The translations under genes were made by a program, and so were the position numbers. Source: Sulfurimonas sp. (GTDB taxonomy: Bacteria > Campylobacterota > Campylobacteria > Campylobacterales > Sulfurimonadaceae). From it: a DNA stretch of 64,000 bases. The stretch's first letter is position 1, and every line of letters starts with the position of its first letter. Below the pieces are notes generated by a model, which ran no database searches, had not been told where the DNA came from, and saw nothing but the letters and a program-made list of their open reading frames with translations. The stretch is from assembly GCA_021732045.1 (NCBI GenBank), contig JAKFWK010000002.1, forward strand, positions 1-64,000, written 5' to 3'. This document shows, piece by piece, positions 8,983-18,251 of this stretch.

Positions 8983-10289
8983 TAGTTAGTTCCATTTTTT
9001 ATGTAGATGTAAATTGGTGATGAGCCGATATTTAATATTTCATTTTCGATTTTTTTACCATTTTTAGAAAATACTTCAAAATAGTCTTCATTTTTTAGAG
9101 TTGTTGGTTTTAGTGACCAGTGAATTTGTAAAAGATTGTTATCAACAAGGCACTGGAAAATATAGTAATGACGCTTTATGTCAAGTCTCAAAAACTGTGC
9201 ATTTTTCAGACTACTTACCATAAACTTATAGGCTGTAAATGCTGTTCGTTTTCTTATACCATCCCTGTTATCCACAAGTCCGTAGCCTGGGGCTATTAAT
9301 TGATGCCACGAGACTGAATTAACCTGAGCAGAAGCAAAAGCAAGCAGATAATATCTAAGCATAAAATCCCCATAAAGCTCCTCGCTTACACACTCATGCT
9401 CACTTGTTGGAGCATATGGAGCAGTACCCGTAATTGGCCAGTTGGTCTCTGTGATGTGAAGTTCATGGGTGCTTTTTGGACTAAGCCAAACCATAGCGCT
9501 AAGCAGTGCTATTTTATCTGAGAGATCAAATCCCAGCTGCATATTTTCCGGTGCACCTCGTCTATCAACATATAAAAGCGAAGAAATTCCGTCATAGCTG
9601 TATCTAAAAAAATTAAAAAGAGTATGAGCGGTAAAATGGTACTCAAAATCTATGACTCCGCTGCCAATAAGCTTGGCGTGTGGGAATTTTGAAATTTTCA
9701 GATTATATGCGACTTTATAAAAACGATTGTACTCATCTACGCTAAAAAATCCCCATTTTGCACGATTTATAGTTGAGCCAATCTCAAAAATATCTACTAT
9801 TTCATGAAGTGTACTAAAAATGGTGTCTAAATCTTTTTTTAAAAGCCCCAAATCTTCTATATGTTCTCTATCTTGAAGAATTTTAAGAGTTATTTTTCTC
9901 TGACTCATGGCAAGGATAAATTCTTTGAGCTCATTAAGGGTTTCCATTTCCCAAAGTTTAAAACGCACCAAAACTCTTTCTGCTCCGAGTTCATTAATGA
10001 GCTCTATCGTTACATCCTTTTCGCGTTGGTAATCAACACCAATACAGAAAAAGTCGCTATTTTTAATACTCTTTTTTCGTACAAACGGGATAGCAAGGAG
10101 CGAAATCGGTAATGTAAAAATTGATATAAGGAATGTTTTTAAAAGAGATAAAAACTCTTTCTTCCTCATGCTTTTTTTATAGATTTTATCTTTTAGTGGA
10201 TATGGCTGGTCGGAATAGTTATCCCATATAAAAGGCTGTTTCATAAGAAGAATTATATCTTTTTTGGTATTAAACCAGTCAAAAACCAC
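8982..10289 (-). CDS. membrane-anchored glycoside-hydrolase-like protein
   Basis: A 435-residue protein with one membrane helix near residues 50-68 (LLKTFLISIFTLPISLLAIPF), followed by a domain that reads as a (beta/alpha)8 barrel of the GH39/GH5-like type. A nucleophile-like Glu sits in ITETNWP near residue 285. At the usual acid/base position, where the barrel families have Gly-Asn-Glu-Pro, this protein reads EIGSTINRAKW, so the Glu is missing. It is therefore either a catalytically altered enzyme or a binding protein. The GTG start at 10289 has no clear ribosome site; the Met at residue 16 (10244) is an alternative. It lies one base from waaF in an LPS operon. Confidence 0.5.
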   Translation of the reverse strand: MVFDWFNTKKDIILLMKQPFIWDNYSDQPYPLKDKIYKKSMRKKEFLSLLKTFLISIFTLPISLLAIPFVRKKSIKNSDFFCIGVDYQREKDVTIELINELGAERVLVRFKLWEMETLNELKEFILAMSQRKITLKILQDREHIEDLGLLKKDLDTIFSTLHEIVDIFEIGSTINRAKWGFFSVDEYNRFYKVAYNLKISKFPHAKLIGSGVIDFEYHFTAHTLFNFFRYSYDGISSLLYVDRRGAPENMQLGFDLSDKIALLSAMVWLSPKSTHELHITETNWPITGTAPYAPTSEHECVSEELYGDFMLRYYLLAFASAQVNSVSWHQLIAPGYGLVDNRDGIRKRTAFTAYKFMVSSLKNAQFLRLDIKRHYYIFQCLVDNNLLQIHWSLKPTTLKNEDYFEVFSKNGKKIENEILNIGSSPIYIYIKNGTN

Positions 10290-10364
10290 AGAGGATTAGT
10301 TAGTATTTATTTAGCACAATTTTGTTAAAATATACAAAATAAAGTTTTGTATGTTGGAGTGTTT

Positions 10365-11189
10365 ATGCAACCTGTTTCCCCAGATATTAGTTTGGTTGTA
10401 GCTGTCTATAAGGATGCCCAGTCTTTGAGTCTTATTTTGGAGGCGCTGGAGAAACAGTCCTATAAGAATTTTGAGATTATTGTTGCTGAGGATTGTGAAT
10501 CTGATGAAATTAAAAATTGTATAAAAAATTATGCACATCTAAATTTAAAACATACCACTCAAAAAGATGTTGGTTGGAGAAAAAACTCATCTCTAAACAA
10601 TGCCATAAGAGTCGCGAGTTCTGATTTTTTACTGTTTATAGATGGTGACTGTATACCAAATATTCATTTTGTTAGAGAGTACAATAAGCAAAAAGAAAAA
10701 AACACGGTGTTGTGTGGACGACGAGTAGAGCTTGGAAGTAGATTTACAAAACAGATAAGAGAGAGAAAATTAAATATTCTAGATATTCAAAAGAACTATT
10801 TATTAAATATATTTAATTTTCGAGAGGACAACACTAGGCATTTTGAAGAGGGAATTTATTTAGGAGACTTGTTGTTTAATCTAAAACATAAAGGTAAAGA
10901 GGCATCAGTTCTTGGATGTAATTTTGGTATAAACAAGAGTGACTTGATTGAAATAAATGGCTTTAATGAAGATTATGTTTCTCCATCGGTCGGCGAAGAT
11001 ACAGATATAGAGTATAGATTGAGATTAAAGGGATGTAACTTTAAGCGTATAAGAAATAGATCATTTGTGTTTCATCTCTATCATGAAGAGGTGTATAGTC
11101 CTGCCGATGCTGAAAAATCTATGAAAGTTTTCAACAAAGTAAAAGAAAACAAGCAAGTGAAATGCAAAATTGGTTTAACAAGAGAGTAG
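10365..11189 (+). CDS. GT2 glycosyltransferase with galactosyltransferase-type C-terminus
   Basis: A 274-residue family 2 glycosyltransferase: DISLVVAVYKDAQSL at the N-terminus, IDGDC as the DxD-type metal motif, and a C-terminal block with LGCNFGINKSDLIEINGFNEDY and GEDTDIEYRL, the latter typical of the glyco_transf_7C domain. The ATG at 10365 is preceded by GGAG with 6 bp spacing and is preferred over an in-frame TTG at 10347. It is the only plus-strand gene in this part of the LPS locus and sits between two minus-strand blocks, so it has its own promoter. Acceptor and sugar are unknown. Confidence 0.82.
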   Translation: MQPVSPDISLVVAVYKDAQSLSLILEALEKQSYKNFEIIVAEDCESDEIKNCIKNYAHLNLKHTTQKDVGWRKNSSLNNAIRVASSDFLLFIDGDCIPNIHFVREYNKQKEKNTVLCGRRVELGSRFTKQIRERKLNILDIQKNYLLNIFNFREDNTRHFEEGIYLGDLLFNLKHKGKEASVLGCNFGINKSDLIEINGFNEDYVSPSVGEDTDIEYRLRLKGCNFKRIRNRSFVFHLYHEEVYSPADAEKSMKVFNKVKENKQVKCKIGLTRE

Positions 11190-11222
11190 TTTTTAGTAAG
11201 TTTGATATGGTTGGTAATTTGA

Positions 11223-12158
11223 TTATCTGCTTGTAACTATTTCAATCATCTTGCTTTCGACTGTATTGTAATAGTTTTCATCATAATCGGCAGGTATCAT
11301 AAAATTGTGTTGCCTGCTTTTCTCGCTTACGGTTGCCCATCTTAGGGCACTTGCAAAAAGAGTGTTGCCAAAAAATGAGAGTGTGTTCGTGTTGACGGCA
11401 CCGGCTAAATGCATGGGCCCGGTTGAGGTGCTGATAAACAGCTCACAGCCAGCCAAAAACTGGCAAAACTCCATGAGGCTCATCTTTGAAACTAAAAGTT
11501 CAGCTTTAAAATCAAGATGACTTTCTATGTATTCTTTTGACTTTGTATCATCTGGACCAAAAGTAAAAACTACCTTTGTGTTTTGGAGTTCGCTTGCTCT
11601 TTTTGCGAGGCGTAAATAGTCATCAAGTTTTAAGTTGCCATCGCTACTGCCGCCAAAACCGGGATGAAGGGCAACCGTTTTTTGTGAGGAAGGAGTAGAA
11701 AACGAAGATTTTATGAGAGGTCTTGAAAAATCAAGCTTTATATCCGCAAAAATCTCTTTTGCCAGATCAAGATTATATTGCCACTCTGTTTTCTCTGCTT
11801 TGTTTCTTCTTTGGGCTACTGTTTTGTTGAAAAAAAATTGGGCAAGTTTTGTGGATGGTGCAACCCTCTGTTTTATGCCGCTTAAAAAAAGAAGAACACC
11901 GAGGTTTGTGTCTATAAATCCGCTGATGCTAGCGTCGAATTTATGGGCTCTGATTCTGCGCAATGTTCCCATAAAATCATTTTTGTCATACAAAATCACA
12001 TTATCTATGAAATCTATTTGTGATGCAAATTGATAATTTATTTTTGATACGAGCGCAGTTATTTTTGTATTTGGATACTGCTCTTTTATTGCTTTAAAAA
12101 GAGGTAGAGTTACTACAAAGTCCCCGATTTTGTCATGTCTTGTTATAAGTAGGTTCAC
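11223..12158 (-). CDS. GT9 heptosyltransferase-family protein
   Basis: 311 residues with the GT9 start NLLITRHDKIGDFVVTLPL and the C-terminal site ISTSTGPMHLAGAVNTNTL with FFGNTLF. It probably transfers ADP-heptose or a related sugar to the LPS core, but it is not obviously WaaC, WaaF or WaaQ. It is the last gene of a tightly overlapping four-gene set (kinase, deacetylase, GT2, GT9; overlaps of 11, 8 and 4 bp). Confidence 0.8.
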   Translation of the reverse strand: MNLLITRHDKIGDFVVTLPLFKAIKEQYPNTKITALVSKINYQFASQIDFIDNVILYDKNDFMGTLRRIRAHKFDASISGFIDTNLGVLLFLSGIKQRVAPSTKLAQFFFNKTVAQRRNKAEKTEWQYNLDLAKEIFADIKLDFSRPLIKSSFSTPSSQKTVALHPGFGGSSDGNLKLDDYLRLAKRASELQNTKVVFTFGPDDTKSKEYIESHLDFKAELLVSKMSLMEFCQFLAGCELFISTSTGPMHLAGAVNTNTLSFFGNTLFASALRWATVSEKSRQHNFMIPADYDENYYNTVESKMIEIVTSR

Positions 12159-12913
12159 TTTTTTGCCTCATGATTTAGCTCGTAAAGCTTGATATATTTA
12201 TAAAAGTTTGTTGCCATATGAGAAAATGCAATAACGAGCCCAGCGTAACCATCAAGAAAACCTCGTTTAAAAAAGTATGTTTTTATGAATGAAAAAATTC
12301 CATTAAAAAGCGCTTTTGCTGGCGAAGATGTTTTTTTACCAACATTATTTTGTGCAAAAAGCGTAGAGTATCTATCTGCTTTTTTAATAAAATCACTTAT
12401 GGAGTGATAGCTATAATGAAGAATATTTCCACCATTAAGCTCAACGGTATTCATCTTGTCGGTTATTATATTTTCGTGAACATAATTTGAGTTGAATTTT
12501 GTTTTTGTCTTGTTATAGAGCCGTTTTATTTTTTGATTATTCCAGCCACAATGTTTTATCTGAATTTCTTTATAAAAAGCATGAAAATTTAGTAAATATA
12601 CACTATTGTTATCTAAATCTGTATTTTTTAGAGTTTTAAAAAGATTACTATCCACAACTTCATCACTATCTAGAATAAGTATCCATTCATGTTTTGCATA
12701 GCTAGCTGCCTTGTTTTTTGTTTCTCCAAAACCAATAAATTCTCCCTGAATAAAATTAACATTGGAAAATTTTGATGCTATATTTGCTGTTTCGTCTTCA
12801 GAGCCATTATCATAAACAACCACATCATCAAAACCTATAAGACTTTCAAGAGAGTTTTTGATTGTAAGAGCGCCATTTTTTACAATCATTACAACCGATA
12901 TATTACTAGCCAT
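12155..12913 (-). CDS. WaaE/KdtX-like GT2 glycosyltransferase
   Basis: 252 residues. The N-terminal ISVVMIVKNGALTI, VVYDNGSEDET, FGETKNKAASYA and ILDSDEVV motifs match the WaaE/KdtX group of LPS core beta-glycosyltransferases, which add a sugar (glucose in the studied enzymes) to heptose I. The donor here is not known. A conserved C-terminal segment (FFKRGFLDGYAGLVIAFSH) predicts membrane association. It overlaps its neighbours by 8 and 4 bp. Confidence 0.8.
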   Translation of the reverse strand: MASNISVVMIVKNGALTIKNSLESLIGFDDVVVYDNGSEDETANIASKFSNVNFIQGEFIGFGETKNKAASYAKHEWILILDSDEVVDSNLFKTLKNTDLDNNSVYLLNFHAFYKEIQIKHCGWNNQKIKRLYNKTKTKFNSNYVHENIITDKMNTVELNGGNILHYSYHSISDFIKKADRYSTLFAQNNVGKKTSSPAKALFNGIFSFIKTYFFKRGFLDGYAGLVIAFSHMATNFYKYIKLYELNHEAKK

Positions 12914-13631
12914 TTGTTACCTTTTTTGTAAATGCTTTAAATTTATACTTGAGAATCTTTTTCCACTCAAAAATACTACTTTTGGTATCGAGTTTATCCC
13001 CGTCAATTCTATAGATTACGCCATTGATACCAGAAAAATCTTCTTGGACAGCATTACCGATTCTAAAAGCATATTTATAATACTTTTTTGTTTCTTTTAA
13101 AATTTCTTTGTTGTATTTACCAAATGGAAAAACAAAGCTATCTACAGTCACATTTAGCTTTGATTCTAGTGTTTTTTTAGAATGCTCTAGTTCTTGTTCC
13201 AAATTAATTTCTTTTTGAATTAAATTTGAATGTGTGCAAGAGTGAGAAGCAATAACTATTAGTCCACTACCTATCATCTCAAGAAGCTCTGTATATGTGC
13301 AAAATGTTCCTTTTGTGTAATTTTTGAAAAGGTCATTATGCTCAAATCCCATTCTTATTGTTGGTTCTAAATCGCAATAGTCTAAAATATAATTACTTGG
13401 AACCGCAAGAAGCGCCTTTAGGTTGTATTTTTTTAAAAGAGGGTATATAAGAAAATAAAAATCACTATACGCATCATCAAAAGTTAGACATATAGAATTT
13501 TCATCTATTCTTTCACCAGGTAGAACAGTCGTAAAATTTTTTTGTATATAAGACAAGTGTTGCTCAAATATTTCTAAATTATTCGAGCATCTGTCACTGT
13601 TTACATGATGATACATTACACTAATCAACAA
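12906..13631 (-). CDS. NodB-type polysaccharide deacetylase
   Basis: 241 residues with the NodB motifs: SVMYHHV at the start, the metal/catalytic LTFDDAYSD near residue 48, a second histidine motif ASHSCTHSNL near 126, and FPFGKYN near 166. Such enzymes remove N-acetyl groups from sugars such as GlcNAc. There is no signal peptide, so it may act on a cytoplasmic lipid-linked or nucleotide-sugar substrate; that is inference. It overlaps the kinase gene by 11 bp and the GT2 gene by 8 bp, placing it in LPS core modification. Confidence 0.78.
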   Translation of the reverse strand: MLISVMYHHVNSDRCSNNLEIFEQHLSYIQKNFTTVLPGERIDENSICLTFDDAYSDFYFLIYPLLKKYNLKALLAVPSNYILDYCDLEPTIRMGFEHNDLFKNYTKGTFCTYTELLEMIGSGLIVIASHSCTHSNLIQKEINLEQELEHSKKTLESKLNVTVDSFVFPFGKYNKEILKETKKYYKYAFRIGNAVQEDFSGINGVIYRIDGDKLDTKSSIFEWKKILKYKFKAFTKKVTNG

Positions 13632-14355
13632 CTTCGATTCCTCTTAATCTTTTTTTTGTATTTATTTTATTTTTGTGAGTTTGTGAGTATTTAAGTGCAA
13701 CTTCAATGCAATCTTGTGTATCCAAGCCCGCAAGTCTTGCATATTCTTTTGCGATAAATCTTAAATCATCATCCTTTGCCCAAAGTTTGGAAAAATTTTT
13801 TAGTCTCTCATTTGAAGTAAGAGTTTTAAATTGCATTCTATTTATATCTACGATTTTAAATGTGTAAGTATCACTCTCTTTTTTTATGAGAATATTTCCC
13901 GGAGAGTAATCAAGATGAAAGATGTTGCTTTCATGAAGTAAAAATGTAAATTTTGCAAAAGCCATAAAAATAGCTTCTCTGTCTGAAAAACCTCTATCTA
14001 GTAGAGGCTCTCGTATTGTAAAATCGTAGCCAAACTTCTCGCTTACAAAATAGCTCTCATTAATTAAGCCAAATTTTTTAAACTCAATAAAACCTATAGG
14101 CTTTGGCACAAAATCTACTATCTTTAAGCTATTGTCATAAGATTTTTTTGCTTTTGAGTCTTTGAAAAATGAGTAAACTATTTTGTTTATGATATTTGGG
14201 ATTTTAAAAGATTTTATAATTAATTCTTTGTTTTCAAAGTTTATAACTTTTATCTCATTTCTCGCCTTATGTATAGAGTTATCGGAGTTTTTGAAATGTT
14301 TTTTTATATTTTTTAATAATAATTTGGAGTTGGTATCTACTGATTCAAGTTTCAT
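13621..14355 (-). CDS. WaaP/InaA-like lipopolysaccharide kinase
   Basis: 244 residues with a protein-kinase-like fold of the LPS kinase families: an N-lobe lysine region (ELIIKSFKIPN), the catalytic loop HLDYSPGNILI with an HxD...N pattern near residue 157, and a metal-binding Asp in IVDINRM near 177. WaaP-type enzymes phosphorylate heptose in the inner core; Kdo kinases are related. The specific acceptor cannot be told. The surrounding GT9, GT2 and deacetylase genes support a core-modifying role. Confidence 0.72.
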   Translation of the reverse strand: MKLESVDTNSKLLLKNIKKHFKNSDNSIHKARNEIKVINFENKELIIKSFKIPNIINKIVYSFFKDSKAKKSYDNSLKIVDFVPKPIGFIEFKKFGLINESYFVSEKFGYDFTIREPLLDRGFSDREAIFMAFAKFTFLLHESNIFHLDYSPGNILIKKESDTYTFKIVDINRMQFKTLTSNERLKNFSKLWAKDDDLRFIAKEYARLAGLDTQDCIEVALKYSQTHKNKINTKKRLRGIEVVD

Positions 14356-14468
14356 TTTTTTATTCCATTATGATTAACATTTTATTTTACAAGAAAATTC
14401 AACTCATGAACTGTATAAGATTCTTGGTAAAAAATAAGAGATAAAATTTTAGCAAATACGCGCTATTT

Positions 14469-16364
14469 TTACTCTGATTGCTTTCCTTTATACTGTCTGA
14501 AATTTTTTGTTTTTCCATCAAAAAGAAGCTTTTGGGAGGCGTTTGTAAAACTTAATGCTCTGTTTTTGAAGTTTATTATATCATTTGTACACCCAATCTC
14601 TCTATCTGTAAAGGTGGATATATCGTAACATTTATGCTTATTGGTCGCTGTATTTATCTCAAGAAGATTATCTTTTTCAATCCAGCCTAAAAAACCATTA
14701 TGATAATAGTCAGCAAAAAAATCATTTTCACTTAACAAAGAACGACCACTAAACTTAGTTGTTATCTTTTTGTAGTCACCAAAAACAGCGTCCAAGATAG
14801 TTGGGGCAATATCTCTTTGGGAAAGATAATTATTACTATAGAAAGGCTTTAAGTCTTTGTGATAAAGTGCAAAAGGGATTAGATAATTTTCAAAATTACT
14901 TCCTTTTACTCCACCACAATGATCAGCTACAAAGACAAAAAGTGTATTTGGATATTTTTTTTTCATTATTTCTACAAATTTTTGGAGTGCCATATCTGAA
15001 AAATGAAGAGCATTTAGTTGATTGTTTAGTGATTTATCTGCTACAAAATTGATTTTTTCTACCCCTTGTGGGATTTTATCGTCATGTGTTGTGGCTCCAT
15101 TTATTCCTATTATAAATGGCTTATTTGATGTTTGAATTGTATCGATTGTGAAATTATAAAGATCGCTATCATGAACTCCCCAATTGTTTTGTTCATATGC
15201 CCTTTTAATCACATCTTTTTTCCCATAACTTTCTTGGAATCCTATACTTTGCGCAAAAGCTCCAGTTCCGCTTGTTTCTTTGGCTGAACCTTGGAAAAAT
15301 GCACTTCTGTATCCTGCTTGATTGAAAATGTTGATTAAAGATTCATACTTAAAATCTTGTAGTTGTGTTTTTGCTACTGTCTTTCCTAGTGGATTTTGAA
15401 ATGAACAAAGAGTTGCAAATATCCCCTCAGTTGTTCTATGTCCTCCCGCTATCATTGCCTTTGGTCTGATTGATTGCGCTAAGATGGAGTCAAAAAATGG
15501 AGTAGTAGAGATAGATGATTTGTTGAACCCATAATTTTTGATATTGACTCCACTCCAACTTTCAAGGAAAAATATCACAACATTTGGCTTATGCAGGGGT
15601 CTATTGTAAGGAGTATAACTATTTTGATAGAGTTTTTGCATCTCACTTTGCATCACATCTTTGTCTATGGTTGGAATCTTTAGTAGTTTGAGTTTTTTAT
15701 CTCTATTCGTAAGTGAAAATATTGCGTTGTAAGTACCGTTAAGTGCTAAAGTCGCTAGCTTGCTATCTCTTATTTGGCTAGATTGCCAAGGAGTAAGAGG
15801 AATATTTTGCGCCATTCCACGCATAAAAAATAGTGTAAATAAGAGTATGACTAAAAGTTTAGGTAAATAGAATTTATTAAAAGGTATCACTAAACTTTTT
15901 TTAACCAAAAGTTTATATATTAAAATAAAAAGAATTACGCTGAAAATAAGTGAGCTAATCGTAAGTAAAGTATGTTGCGAAGCCGCTGTCATTGCCAAGC
16001 CAGAAGCATCAGTTAAGGCATCACTTACTTCATATCCCATATGCCTGCTAGACTCAAAAAAATACATAATATCCGAGCTTTGGGATAGAAAAAGAAAAGA
16101 TAGTAAAAAAGAAGAGGCAATGGCAAAATAGTTACGATTCGAGGCAAAAAGAAAACCAATTAAACTAATTAACGAAGCAGTTGCGAAATCAAACTTGTAT
16201 CCCCAAAAAATTGCGTAGCAGAGTGATGAAAACGGTATGCCATTGAAGCTGTCAGAGAGATAAAATAAAAAAATAAATTTTGAAATAAGTACGACAAGGT
16301 AAGCGACAATAAAAATAAGGAAATAATTTTTTAAAAAATAAAGTTTAGTCAATGAATTATCCAA
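14469..16364 (-). CDS. LTA-synthase-type membrane sulfatase-fold transferase
   Basis: 631 residues: about five N-terminal membrane helices (to about residue 185), then an alkaline-phosphatase-superfamily domain. The metal and nucleophile motifs of the LtaS/OpgB/EptA group are visible: FFLESWSG, GGHRTTEGIFATL with the candidate nucleophile Thr, and VFVADHCGG with Asp-His. Family members transfer phosphoglycerol or phosphoethanolamine to surface glycans on the outside of the inner membrane. The donor here is unknown. The start is uncertain: TTG at 16364 or, with a better ribosome site (GGAT), TTG at 16352. It stands between core genes and the legionaminic acid block. Confidence 0.75.
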   Translation of the reverse strand: MDNSLTKLYFLKNYFLIFIVAYLVVLISKFIFLFYLSDSFNGIPFSSLCYAIFWGYKFDFATASLISLIGFLFASNRNYFAIASSFLLSFLFLSQSSDIMYFFESSRHMGYEVSDALTDASGLAMTAASQHTLLTISSLIFSVILFILIYKLLVKKSLVIPFNKFYLPKLLVILLFTLFFMRGMAQNIPLTPWQSSQIRDSKLATLALNGTYNAIFSLTNRDKKLKLLKIPTIDKDVMQSEMQKLYQNSYTPYNRPLHKPNVVIFFLESWSGVNIKNYGFNKSSISTTPFFDSILAQSIRPKAMIAGGHRTTEGIFATLCSFQNPLGKTVAKTQLQDFKYESLINIFNQAGYRSAFFQGSAKETSGTGAFAQSIGFQESYGKKDVIKRAYEQNNWGVHDSDLYNFTIDTIQTSNKPFIIGINGATTHDDKIPQGVEKINFVADKSLNNQLNALHFSDMALQKFVEIMKKKYPNTLFVFVADHCGGVKGSNFENYLIPFALYHKDLKPFYSNNYLSQRDIAPTILDAVFGDYKKITTKFSGRSLLSENDFFADYYHNGFLGWIEKDNLLEINTATNKHKCYDISTFTDREIGCTNDIINFKNRALSFTNASQKLLFDGKTKNFRQYKGKQSE

Positions 16365-16417
16365 ATATTAAGGTTGAGTATGATAACAAAAAAATATTAC
16401 CATGAAGATAAAACTCT

Positions 16418-17452
16418 TCAATTGTTATCTTCATAGATTGAGGTGACATCAAGCTCAATAACATTAATTCTTGTATTTTTCATTCCCTCATAACAAAGAT
16501 GAATGCCATCATGATATCTAAGCAGGTCTTTACTATCAATTTTAATTGCATCTATTGTTGTGGTTTCAAAAATTTTCTCTAAATTAAAAAGAGCCGAGGA
16601 ATAGAAAGAGACAACATGCATTGGGTAAATATTTCTTGACAAAAAGACAATCTCTATTGGACCTTCGTTTTTTTGAATAGTGAAGCGATCTGATACAAGA
16701 GCTTTAAGCCGATCGGAAATGATTTCTGCACGATGAGGAATGTAGATAATCTCTTTTTTATAGTAGTTGATAATCTTTTTTAAATAATTTAAATAATTTT
16801 CATCTGAAATTGCTTTAGCGCTTGTAAGTGGTTGACCAAGCAGATATATTCGTTCATCCATAACTGCTTTTTGTGCATATATTTTCTTAAAATAGTTGTA
16901 ATTATTGGGTATGATTTGCTCAGAACCATGTGGCTTAATATTGTAATTTGTAAATAAATTTACTAGACCGTTTTGTTTTATGGTTAAACCAAAAAGCTTG
17001 TATCGTAACAATTTTAATTGTTTTCCCAATGGAGATTTGAAACTTGGGTGTAGTTTATTGGCGTGAGTAGCAAGAGTCATAGTGCCATCGTCTAAAAGAT
17101 ATATGCTTGAAACTTTAAGATTGGCAATAATGAGCTGGTTTATAATCCCATAATCACCACTGAAAATATATTCATAATTTTTCTGTTGTAGCTTTTTAAT
17201 TAATTTTGCTTGAGATGAGAGCTTTGAAAATTTAGATTTACTCTGGTAATAAAAGTCTATCTTTTCATCAAACCTAGAGAGGTTTGAGACTAACTGCATT
17301 TGAGTTGAGTTCGTGCTAGCTGAGTTTTCTATGGCTGAGTCATGCATAATTAGAAGTATATTGTTTTTTGTTGAGAAGTGCTCTTTTGCTTCAATTGCAT
17401 TCATTAGCTGAAGAGGACTTCTTATTATAAAAAGGTTGTAGAGTTCGACCAT
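16418..17452 (-). CDS. putative GT52-like (sialyltransferase-type) glycosyltransferase
   Basis: 344 residues, no membrane helix. The start NLFIIRSPLQLMNAIEA, an internal YLLDDGTMTL, YIPHRAE near residue 240, and a C-terminal EIVFLSRNIYPMHVVSFYSSAL resemble the layout of GT52 and bacterial polysialyltransferase-type enzymes (an HP-like motif, here PHR, and a late S-S/T motif). The gene follows ptmA, the last gene of the CMP-legionaminic acid pathway, by 18 bp, which is where the transferase using that donor would be expected. The family call is from memory of motifs and the function is inferred from context. Confidence 0.5.
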   Translation of the reverse strand: MVELYNLFIIRSPLQLMNAIEAKEHFSTKNNILLIMHDSAIENSASTNSTQMQLVSNLSRFDEKIDFYYQSKSKFSKLSSQAKLIKKLQQKNYEYIFSGDYGIINQLIIANLKVSSIYLLDDGTMTLATHANKLHPSFKSPLGKQLKLLRYKLFGLTIKQNGLVNLFTNYNIKPHGSEQIIPNNYNYFKKIYAQKAVMDERIYLLGQPLTSAKAISDENYLNYLKKIINYYKKEIIYIPHRAEIISDRLKALVSDRFTIQKNEGPIEIVFLSRNIYPMHVVSFYSSALFNLEKIFETTTIDAIKIDSKDLLRYHDGIHLCYEGMKNTRINVIELDVTSIYEDNN

Positions 17453-17470
17453 TAAAATTCCTTCATCACT

Positions 17471-18241
17471 TTATAAACTAAATCCATCGTCAACAACGAT
17501 ATTTTGCCCATTTACATACCGACTCATATCGCTCAAAAGATATATAAGTGTCCCTTTTAAATCACTTTTATCCAGCATTCCTTTGTTTAAACACTGCTTC
17601 TTGTAAGCTTCCAGAAATGCTTCTGGTTGATTATCAAAAATCCCTCCAGGGCTAAGTGCATTTACGCGGATGCCCATTCCTTTGAAGTATTTTGCCATAT
17701 ATTGCGTTAAAAGAATAAGCGCTGATTTGATTGCGGCGTACTCTACCGGCATCGTCATTGGAGTGTTGTCATAAACTTCAAATTTTGGAGCAATTACACC
17801 ATAGATGGAGGATATGTTGATAATATTTCCATAGCCTTGATTTTTAAAATAAGATGCAAACTGTTGAGAAGTCAAAAAATAGCCTCCCAAATTAAGATTG
17901 ATATTTTCACAAAAATCATCATACTCAACATCAAAAAAATGTCTTCCATAGTTTTTATTTCGAGGGTAGGCATTGTTCACTAGCGCATCAATCCTGCCAT
18001 ATTTGTTGTCAAGATATGTGATTGCGTTTTGCAGAGACCCTTTGGAGGTAATGTCGAGCGTGATAAAATCTATATTTGTGGTATTTAATGAAATAGATAA
18101 ATCATTTTTTACTTGATTGCCGATATCTGCATTGATATCTGCAATAATCGCTATTCCATTTTGCTCTATCACAGATGATACAAACTCTTTTCCTATCAAA
18201 CCAGCTCCGCCAGTGATAACAACGACATTATTTTTAAGCAT
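17471..18241 (-). CDS. ptmA: SDR oxidoreductase of legionaminic acid pathway (PtmA-like)
   Basis: A 256-residue classical short-chain dehydrogenase: VVITGGAGLIGKEF at the N-terminus, NNAYPRN, ISSIYG, YAAIKSALI (Tyr-x3-Lys) and a PGGIF segment. In C. jejuni PtmA lies at the end of the legionaminic acid operon and works with PtmF and PtmE to supply GDP-activated glucosamine. Gene order here is the same, apart from the acetyltransferase gene inserted next to it. GAGGAT precedes the ATG. Confidence 0.8.
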   Translation of the reverse strand: MLKNNVVVITGGAGLIGKEFVSSVIEQNGIAIIADINADIGNQVKNDLSISLNTTNIDFITLDITSKGSLQNAITYLDNKYGRIDALVNNAYPRNKNYGRHFFDVEYDDFCENINLNLGGYFLTSQQFASYFKNQGYGNIINISSIYGVIAPKFEVYDNTPMTMPVEYAAIKSALILLTQYMAKYFKGMGIRVNALSPGGIFDNQPEAFLEAYKKQCLNKGMLDKSDLKGTLIYLLSDMSRYVNGQNIVVDDGFSL

Positions 18242-18251
18242 AAAATATCCT

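Noticed and set aside
10311..10538. Open frame on the minus strand opposite the GT2 gene
   Set aside because: It overlaps a well-supported glycosyltransferase gene and its product resembles nothing.
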